From: Physocladia obscura
Taxonomy: Eukaryota > Chytridiomycota > Chytridiomycetes > Chytridiales > Chytriomycetaceae
Assembly: GCA_027596945.1 (NCBI GenBank)
Contig: JADGJH010000196.1
Location: 1-25,744, forward strand
DNA length: 25,744 nt
Reading direction: 5' to 3'
This document shows, one piece after another, positions 18,401-25,744 of this stretch. The position numbers and the translations under genes are program-made. Within the stretch, counting starts at the first letter, position 1. The number at the start of each line of letters is the position of its first letter. Under the pieces are notes generated by a model. The model ran no database searches, was not told the origin of the DNA, and saw nothing but the letters and a program-made list of their open reading frames with translations.

Positions 18401-19393
18401 AACGAGGCTGCAGCTGAGCTTGTTGGTGCAACAGCTTTTGGGCTTGGATATTATGATGATTTTGGACGACCAACAAAACAAGGGACGGCGGATGTGATGA
18501 CGGCATTTTTGGGAAAGTCAAGCGCTGTTTCTGTTGTAGAACAACAGTTTAAGGGTGATGATGGATTGGTGCAGAAGAAGAATGAGGAAACAACCCTTGT
18601 TTCCGATGATGATGGTAATGGCGATGAAATGGATGATTCTGATTTGAGTGCCAGTGTTGCACGATTGAAAAAATCGCGTTTACACCAAATTTCAGCAGCT
18701 ATTGGGACTGAAAAATCTCCGACGAATTCAAATTCCACCTCGTCACCGTCATCAAATCCAGCTTTGAAGAAAGTGTTCAACAATATGATGGCTCCCGCCG
18801 CAAAACCATCTTTGTCTTCGTCAGCTCTTCCTTTTCTAGTATCACCAGTCGTTTCAGTAACAATAGATGGTGGTGGTGGAGAATCGCCAATATCGCCCTC
18901 ATTCTCATCATTTGCTTTCCCACCACCTCGTTCAATGTCCCGCACGTACTCAAAGCAACCTGCCCGTGACGTCAACAGCAATAATAACAGCATTCAGTTA
19001 CTGCAGTCGAGATCCAATGATGTTGGAAACTCTGACTATTTCCCAGCTATGGCAGTATCACCGTCGCTCAAGAACACCAGTACCAGAATGTGTCTTACGA
19101 TGGCGTCACTGCGCGAGTCGTTGATTGAGTCTTTGCAAAGTTCGCCCGGGTATGTGAATGCCACTATTGCGAATGAGCAGCAACAACAAAAAGTAGATTC
19201 GGAAAAAGTGCAGAATACAAAGATGGAGATTGTAGAGACTTTGCAAAAGGTTAATCCTGTTGTGAAAGGGACGGTTGTGATGAGCACAATTGATGTGATT
19301 GCTCCTGTTGCGGATGAGGGTGGAGATGGAGGTTTTGGGAGAGCGGTTACCGAATTTGAAAGTTTTCAGCAGAGAAGTGGAGAGAAGGTATAA
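15482..19393 (+). CDS. Large disordered protein with a PH-like domain (3 exons)
   Basis: Exons 15482-16013, 16108-16224 and 16332-19393; introns of 94 bp (GTACGC..ACAG) and 107 bp (GTAAGT..ACAG), both phase 1; 1236 residues. Residues about 165-248 resemble a PH fold across all three exons: LLIVTSPVRFFIHFAQVAYI, then a variable loop, then TRQELRFLCNSSAEYLQWID with CLYKAY, the C-terminal strand and helix with the invariant Trp. PH domains recruit proteins to phosphoinositides or partners at membranes. The rest is low-complexity and Ser/Asn/Gln-rich, with basic motifs (MQRSVSTPPR, and two SVDTR boxes near residues 644 and 686) that look like phosphorylation or 14-3-3 sites. Exon 1 is GC-rich with Ala runs, unlike exon 3. 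The start is uncertain: in-frame ATGs also occur at about 15653 and 15701. PH call is inference from pattern. Confidence 0.68.
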
Positions 19394-19684
19394 ATGTGTT
19401 TTGTGTTTTGGTATGTTCTTTTTTATTTTTTTATGTAGTTGTGTTATATTGTTATTATTATCATAATTTATTCCTTTCGCATCTACCCTCTATCTTTTCT
19501 GTCCATTAAGTGCTTATCTGAAAGTAAAAAAATATCATTATTATTATTATTTTAGTTATTTTTCCTTTTTTTTTTTGCTCTTTTTTTTATTTTTTATCAG
19601 GAGATAAGTCTTCTCTTCTGTATTGCTGAATTCTGACATGTTGAGAAGCGAAAAAAATTTTTTTATGGAGGAGGAGAAAAAGAA
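19394..19684. other. AT-rich intergenic region with an inverted GATA pair
   Basis: 3' flank of the PH gene and promoter of the SWI3-like gene. Long T/A runs, an ATT triplet run near 19538-19550, and TTATC-AGG-AGATAA around 19597-19609, an inverted pair of GATA-factor sites about 80 bp before the ATG. No gene seen. Confidence 0.4.
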
Positions 19685-22376
19685 ATGACAGCGCCAACAG
19701 AAGCATCGACAGCACCGGCGCCAACGGAAAACACCGACGGCGGCGCGCAGTTTAACGAGACAGTTTCTGCAGATACTACAGTAAACATAAACGGCGTCAG
19801 TAGCAGCAGCAGCGGGCTCAGTGCGCTCGACTTGCTTGCGCAACACGCGCATGAACTCAGCACGTTGGAATCATCGGCCGTCAATAATACCAAACTGGCC
19901 GCCATTAAACACACCAAAAAGCAGCGTCCAGTGCCGGTATTTTCGCGCGCTGGACGAGCCGTGAGTGCCCGCATTTTTTGTTTGGCAATGTTTTTTTCTC
20001 TGTTTCGCCTCGTCCAAAAAACAACCTCAAAACTAAGATTCCGAACGAAACAACTATATCACCTTCCGATGCCTTTTCTTTTAACAATATTTTAACTTTT
20101 TTTTTTTTTTAAACCCGCTGGACGACCCTGCCTGTTTAGTATCCGGACACACCCCCAACAGAGTTGCCGCACCTTTTCCCAATAACGCAAACGCAACCAC
20201 TGCCATCTCAAACGCTGGAAATTATTATCCCGTCACATTCGACCTGGTTTTCATTCGACTCGATCCACCCGGTCGAGAAAAAGTCGCTGCCCGAATACTT
20301 TAATGGCCTCCATCCGTCAAAAACAAGTGCTATTTATAAACACCACAGAAATTTTATGGTCAATTGCTTCAGATTAAATCCAGGCGAGTATTTGAGTATT
20401 ACTGCGTGCAGGAGGAATCTTGTCGGCGATGTTGCAGGAATTATCAGAATACATGGGTTTTTGGAACAGTGGGGTCTCATTAATTTTCAAGTATGTTTCT
20501 CTATTAAATTTTTTTTTTAATGATTGATATTTCTTTCTAGATTGAACCAGATACTCGCCCCAGTCAAGTTGGACCAACGCTTCGCGGCCATTTAACAGCA
20601 CACTCGTCGAAACCAAGCGCTACTGCTGCTAGTGCATTTCCCACCCCCCGCAACTCAACGGAATCATCTGTCGATAACAATGGCTCCATAATTCCTCCAA
20701 CGCAAGCTACAAAAACAGGAACGAAACAATCTTTGACTTTTCTCAAGGATGTGCCGAAATCCCCCAAAAAAAGCCATCACGAAATGTCTGCGACACGTCT
20801 GCGCACACGGTTGTTGGCCATGCAAGAACAGCGCGCTCAGCGGTACCGACGCGCACCCCCTGTGATCTGTAGCTCTTGCGGGGCTTCATGTGGTCGCAGT
20901 ACAAACATCGTAACCAGTACTGCTGAGTCTGAAACATTGCCGACAACTAAAAACGAACCGTCACAAACCCAAGACGCAGCAACAACAGCAACAACAGTAC
21001 CTGTGACGCGATGGCACTGCATTCGCAACGTCGGACTTGATATATGTAGCGGTTGTTTTGATGACGGCCGATTCCCGTCAAACTTTCTATCGTGCGATTT
21101 CGTGAAGCTCGGTCTAGGTGCCGCGCCAGAAGAAATCGTATTGCGTGTGCTTTCAAAGTCGGCGACAATTGCGGCAGGCCAGCATGTGTCATTGGAAACT
21201 CTGATGTCTGAAGAAACTGACGGAAAGGATGACGCAGACTTACGTGATCTGTACACGTTTCTAAAAAATGAAACCAACGATTTCAACGACGGGGTTGGCA
21301 GTAATGGCGGAATTAAAGGCGGCGTCGGCACGTTGTCATCGCTTTTACCGTGGACTCATGAAGAGACTTTTTTGTTGCTTGAGGGTGTAGAGCATTTTGA
21401 CGAAGATTGGGGAAAGATTGCGTTTCATGTTGGCACACGTGGGAACGATGAGTGTGTTGAGAGGTTTCTCGCGGTTCCGATTGAAGAGCCGTATCTTACA
21501 GAAGCGCATGCGACACCGGCGGTATTGGCGTTTCGACGCGTTGCAGATAAGTTGAAAAGCGAAGATAACGCACGTATAGGCGGCAGTAGGGATGGCGGCG
21601 CCGGTGTCAGTGCATCTGTTTGGCCAGTATCTGTATTTGAAAAACTTCCGTGTACACCTGTGGAAGATCCTGTGATGGCACTTGCAGCACTATTGGCATC
21701 TGCTGTTGACGAAAATATTGCACGGGCAGTTGCAGATGCTGCAATTAGGGCTGCGACTGTTATACACGCGAATCCAAATGAACGAGGACGATCTGGATCT
21801 GTGGGAAATATATATCATGCCAAGAAAGATCCGCCAATACTGCTAGCTTCGTCTACAAAATCTCCGAAATCAAATTCAGTGAATGTAAACTTGGATGTCT
21901 TAGCTGCTGAATTGCATTTAAAAAAATTTGGACTGATTTTGGATCGGTACGAAGAAAAGGTGTCACGAATGGAGCACGAGCGGTGTCAAGCAGATGCCGA
22001 CCGACGAATCAATATGTCTGATGCCGTTGTGCACCGGAAAGAAGTTCGGGAAATGCGGAAAAAGCAGAAAGTCGACCTTCAAGAAGCAGGCGGAAATTAT
22101 GGAAACAGTGACGAAAAGATACAGTTTGGTGGCATTGAGGTGGAAAGTGAATTGGATGAAAAAAGTGAGCAAAACGAAGAGGAAGAAGCTGACGCACAAT
22201 CACTGTTGGATGAAGGCACACAAGAAGAATCAGCATTGGAGGATGTATCACGAGAGGAAGAAGAAGATAATGTATCTGATAATGACGAGCAAGATGGCAA
22301 CAGTAGAGATGAGGCGGATCTTCTTGGCAGTGGTAATAATGATTATTCTGTGAATATGGACCTGGATCAAAACTAG
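19685..22376 (+). CDS. SWI3/RSC8/SMARCC-type chromatin remodelling subunit (3 exons)
   Basis: Core scaffold subunit of SWI/SNF- or RSC-type ATP-dependent remodellers, nuclear. Exons 19685-19960, 20140-20490, 20541-22376; introns 179 bp (GTGAGT..TTTAG) and 50 bp (GTATGT..CTAG), phase 0; 820 residues. Domains: SWIRM at about 118-209 ([67 protein letters not shown]); a ZZ-like zinc finger at about 319-394 with C319, C322, C326, C369, C378, C381, C394, split by a Thr-rich insert; SANT at about 478-525 ([20 protein letters not shown] then [12 protein letters not shown]); a predicted coiled coil near [20 protein letters not shown]; and a strongly acidic tail. This SWIRM-zinc-SANT-coiled-coil order is diagnostic. 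Whether it belongs to SWI/SNF (SWI3) or RSC (RSC8) cannot be told. Its last codons and 3' UTR were copied downstream by the GPCR duplication. Confidence 0.9.
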
Positions 22377-22508
22377 CGTCAAATTTGAAGAGGCAAACAA
22401 CTTGGACAGGGTTGGGGGGAGTTTCTTTGACTTTTTGATTTTTTTTTTTTTTTTGGGAATTTTTAAAATACAAACAAATCCTTTTAATATATGAAAATCC
22501 TTGTGAAA

Positions 22509-23766
22509 ATGACCCCTCAGCAATTGCTGGCAATCAAGACAGTATTTTATGTGTTTTCCCCAATATCCATAATGTCCAACCTATCTTTGATAATTTGTGT
22601 CTTCACTTTGAAAAAGTGCCAAAAAACTTTGAGCTATCTTCAAGGTGTGCGTCTCTTTTTTCTTTTATTTTTTAATTCTTTTTAAACTTCTGTTTCTCTT
22701 ATTTTTTTATTCAGTCGCTCTTGCTTCATGTGACATTGTGCAATCAATCACTAATTTAATTGGCAATGAAATCGCGACAACAAACGTTACAGCATGTAAC
22801 GTGGTTGGAACAATTTCTCAATTTGTGTATAATGCAGTCACGTTTTGGACATTTTCAATCTCATTGTACTGCTACATTTCAATAATTTTCAAACCAAAGA
22901 TTGCTGATGATAGTCTAAAATGGCTCCATGTCTATTCATGGACCATGTCACTACTTTTCACAATCATGATGTTCATATGTGAAAAAATTCTTGCTCGTGG
23001 AAATATTCTTGGAGACGCAACTTACGAATGCTGGATTGGTTCAAATTATTCAGACCTTCGAGTGTATTTGTTTTACTTTCCAATGTGGATCCATTTTTTT
23101 GCACTAGGTATTATGTACACGCATATGTTCATCCGTGTCAGCTCTGTGCAACGTGAAGCTGCCAAAAACTGCGTATATAGCAACGAAATTCCTGAAATTG
23201 TTGGGATATTTTCGTCATCAGCAGAACAGTCATTAGAAAGTGAAGATGGTGCCAACTTACACGAAAATTATACTCTAAACAAGAACAAAAACAAACTCAA
23301 TAACGTTGCGGAGATTGGCACTGTCAAAAATTCTCGATGTTTAAAAATCAGCATTCAATTCAAAAACAGGATAGAGAAACAAAAAAAAAATCCGCGTAAA
23401 CATTTTTCAACGACGGTATCACGAAATAACAGCAATGGCAAAGCAATAGCAACAACTATAACTGAAGTAGAAGAGCGGACTCGTCGACGTCGACGCCGCC
23501 GAAGAATGCACAGAAAATTATTGGCAAGAGTAAGTCTTCTCACTGCTGGATTTTTTTTATCATGGGGGCCAAGTTCTACTTTTAGAATTTTAGGAATGGT
23601 GCCAGGAGTAGTCGTTCCATATTGGCTTAGTGTTTGGAGTGGATTCGGTTTAGCCACATCGAGTTTGTGGAATTCTGGAATATTTTTTGCAACTTGGTTT
23701 TGGGAGGATGTTATGGCTTTTTTGGAAGGCTTTTTAGGTCTGATTAACAAAAAAATTCATTCATAA
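22509..23766 (+). CDS. cAMP-receptor-like (Dicty_CAR type) GPCR, copy 1 (2 exons)
   Basis: Exons 22509-22644 and 22715-23766, 70-bp intron (GTGTGC..TTCAG), phase 1, 395 residues. The start MTPQQLLAIK (22509) is chosen over the in-frame ATG at 22491 because only it is conserved in copy 2. Seven hydrophobic segments: about 9-32, 45-63, 77-104, 115-135, 159-186, 312-340 and 343-372. C73 before TM3 and C151 in YECWIGS (the CWI of ECL2) would form the usual disulphide; NVT and NYS are possible N-glycosylation sites. This matches the Dictyostelium cAMP-receptor-like GPCR family, which couples through heterotrimeric G proteins. A long third cytoplasmic loop (186-312) carries an Arg run (RTRRRRRRRRMHR), perhaps for lipid or G-protein contact. 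The intron lies between TM1 and TM2. Ligand unknown. Confidence 0.78.
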
Positions 23767-24094
23767 TTTTCATGATTTATGCAATCCAAATTATTGATAT
23801 ACAAACATAACCTAAATTAAAATGCAATACAAAATGTGATGGAAAATGTAGGTACAAAAAAAGGTTTGAAATCTCAAACAACTGATAATGACGACTAGCA
23901 AGGTGACAACAGTAGACTGGTAGTGGCAGTAATGACTATTCTGTGAATATGGACCTGGATCAAAACTAGCGTCAAATTTGAAGAGGAAAGCGACTTGGAG
24001 AAAGTCGTTTTTTTTTTGTTTTTTCTTTTTTTGGGTAATATTTACGCTACAAACACATTTTTTTAACTATTTTCACGACGAAAATCTTCCGAAA
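23767..24094. other. Spacer with duplicated 3' end of the SWI3-like gene
   Basis: From about 23883 to 23990 the sequence repeats 22274-22400, the last codons, stop and early 3' UTR of the SWI3-like gene (shared TATTCTGTGAATATGGACCT; stop copy at 23967-23969). The copied coding part has internal deletions and an early in-frame stop, so it is a relic. It marks the left part of the duplicated unit and supplies the promoter region of GPCR copy 2. Confidence 0.75.
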
Positions 24095-25348
24095 ATGACC
24101 CCTCAGCAATTGCTGGCAATCAAGACAATATTTTATGTGTTTTCCCCAATATCCATGACAGCTAACTTATCTTTGATAATTTGTGTCTTCACTTTGAAAA
24201 AGTGCCAAAAAACTTTGAGCTATCTTCAAGGTGTGTGTTTCATTTTTTCATTTTTTCAATTGTTTTAAACTTGTATTTTTTAAATTTTTTATTCAGTCGC
24301 GCTTGCTTCATGTGAAATTTTCCAATCAATCAGTTATTTGATTGGCAATGGAATCGCTACAACAAATGTTACAGCATGTAACGTGGTTGGAACAATTTCT
24401 CAATTTGTGTTCAATTCAGTCACGTTTTGGACATTTTCAATCTCATTGTACTGTTACATTTCAATAATTTTCAAACCAAAGATTGCCGATGATAGTTTAA
24501 AATGGCTCCATGTCTATTCATGGACCATGTCACTACTTTTCACGATCATGATGTTCATATGTGAAAAAATTCTTGCTCGTGGAAATATTCTTGGAGACGC
24601 AACTTACGAATGCTGGATTGGTTCAAATTACTCAGATCTTCGAGTGTATTTGTTTTACTTTCCAATGTGGATCCATTTTTTTGCACTAGGTATTATGTAC
24701 ACGCATATGTTCATCCGTGTCAGCTCTGTGCAACGTGAAGCTGCCAAAAACTGCGTATATAGCAACGAAATTCCTGAAATTGTTGGGATATTTTCGTCAT
24801 CAGCAGAACAGTCATTAGAAAGTGAAGATGGTGCCAACTTACACGAAAATTATACTCTAAACAAGAACAAAAACAAACTCAATAACGTTGCGGAGATTGG
24901 CACTGTCAAAAATTCTCGATTTTTAAAAATCAGCATTCAATTCAAAAACAGGATAGAGAAACAAAAAAAAAATCCGCGCAAATATTTTTCAACGACGATA
25001 TCACGAACTAACAGCAACGGCAAAGCAATGTCAACAACGATGACTGAAGTAGAAGAGCGGACTCGTCGACGTCGACGCCGCCGAAGAATGCACAGAAAAT
25101 TATTGACAAGAGTAAGTCTTCTCACTGCTGGATTTTTTTTATCATGGGGGCCAACTTCTACGGTTAGAATTTTAGGAATGGTGCCAGGAGTAGTCGTTCC
25201 ATATTGGCTTAGCGTTTGGAGTGGATTCGGTTTAGCCACATCGGGTTTGTGGAATTCTGGAATATTTTTTGCAACTTGGTTTTGGGAGGATGTTATGGCT
25301 TTTTCGGAAGACTTTTCCGGTTGGATCAACAAAAAAATTGATACATAA
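24095..25348 (+). CDS. cAMP-receptor-like (Dicty_CAR type) GPCR, copy 2 (2 exons)
   Basis: Exons 24095-24230 and 24297-25348, 66-bp intron (GTGTGT..TTCAG) at the same position and phase as in copy 1; exon sizes are identical (136 and 1052 nt), again 395 residues. All structural features of copy 1 are kept: TM1 before the intron, the two ECL Cys (C73, C151), CWI motif, long Arg-rich third loop. Amino-acid changes cluster at the ends: residues 12-24, 52-86 and from 254 on (tail FSEDFSGWINKKIDT in place of FLEGFLGLINKKIHS). Residues 87-253 are identical to copy 1. Intact frame and mainly conservative changes suggest it is functional. Tandem duplicate of 22509-23766 with its own short upstream region. 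Confidence 0.78.
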
Positions 25349-25663
25349 TTTCATTGTGTTTGATCCCATCACCGCACCCCCACTCTTCCCCAACAGGAAG
25401 CTCCACCAACGTTTTGTACACGTCGCCATCTCTACTGCTGCTCCTAATAAAATTATTCATCTTCGAAAGTATGGAGATAAGAAACAGATAAACTTGTCCA
25501 TCAATTCAATCGCAAAGCATACTACATGAACACTTTGAAGGGACTCACCAGTGTGAAGTGTAGTCGTGTGGAAGACATCAAAGCATCTTAAAGGTAACGC
25601 TTTAACCACTAAACCGAAAGCCATCGATGCTAAGTGTGAGGTCAACTTGATTATTTCAGCATA

Positions 25664-25667
<4 letters not shown>
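25349..25667. other. 3' flank of GPCR copy 2, no gene seen
   Basis: Contains short open frames on both strands without family resemblance. AATAAA at about 25446 may end the GPCR transcript. A minus-strand segment near 25600 resembles a tRNA A box (TAGTGGTTAAAGCG) but has no B box. A TTATTTCAG acceptor-like motif ends near 25659. Confidence 0.4.

Positions 25668-25744
<77 letters not shown>
25668..25744. repeat. (TAA)n microsatellite at the window end
   Basis: Uninterrupted TAA/ATA trinucleotide repeat of about 77 bp (about 25 units), continuing to the last base; an interrupted unit (ATAATAG) precedes it. It probably extends beyond the window or caused the contig to end. Confidence 0.95.

Noticed and set aside
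25560..25625. tRNA-like sequence on the minus strand (TAGTGGTTAAAGCG resembles an A box)
   Set aside because: No B box (GGTTCGANTCC) within tRNA distance, and no closing acceptor or T stems.
1..25744. CRISPR arrays, operons, prophage or other bacterial features
   Set aside because: None seen; spliced genes and protein families are eukaryotic.

Overview
The window is nuclear DNA of an early-diverging fungus, most likely a chytrid. Genes are interrupted by short introns (46-180 bp, GT..AG). The recognisable proteins are fungal-type: PHP-family histidinol phosphatase, UTP10/HEATR1, Prp38, a twin-CX9C COX-assembly protein and a SWI3/RSC8 subunit. A Crinkler-type (CRN) NTPase relic and cAMP-receptor-like (Dicty_CAR) GPCRs fit chytrids better than Dikarya. 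The species assignment is inference; there is no rRNA or other marker here.

Layout. 1-1385: last exon of UTP10, then only 38 bp later a three-exon multi-pass membrane protein of unknown function. 1386-2343: sparse, with one weak two-part gene candidate. 2344-2766: a small Thr/Ala/Pro-rich protein (MSY protein 1). 3132-9200: an accessory island holding a broken CRN-like NTPase gene, a pogo-like (DDE_1) transposase relic, an uncharacterised plus-strand pseudogene with a SAM-like segment, an IS630/Tc1-mariner-like (DDE_3) transposase relic, and diverged GGCC-rich repeats near both edges of the transposon part. 9627-9965: MSY protein 2, with the same start, the same C-terminal hydrophobic tail and a similar promoter as MSY protein 1, so two paralogues bracket the island.

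10478-14118 (minus strand): three housekeeping genes in a row, HIS2-type histidinol phosphatase, CMC1-like COX assembly factor and the splicing factor PRP38 (with a 10-base assembly gap). 14119-14669: no convincing gene. 14670-15321 (minus): a secreted CAP/SCP-domain protein, divergent from 15482-19393 (plus), a large disordered protein with a split PH-like domain. 19685-22376 (plus): a SWI3/RSC8/SMARCC chromatin-remodelling subunit (SWIRM, ZZ-like finger, SANT). 22509-25348: two tandem GPCR genes of 395 residues each, produced by a roughly 1.6-kb tandem duplication that carried along the last codons and 3' UTR of the SWI3-like gene. The window ends in a (TAA)n microsatellite.

Most genes here are unrelated housekeeping genes packed tightly rather than one pathway. 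The items most worth following are the MSY protein pair bracketing the island, the CRN/transposon island itself, and the patchily homogenised GPCR duplication. All splice boundaries were read by eye from GT/AG signals and reading-frame continuity.
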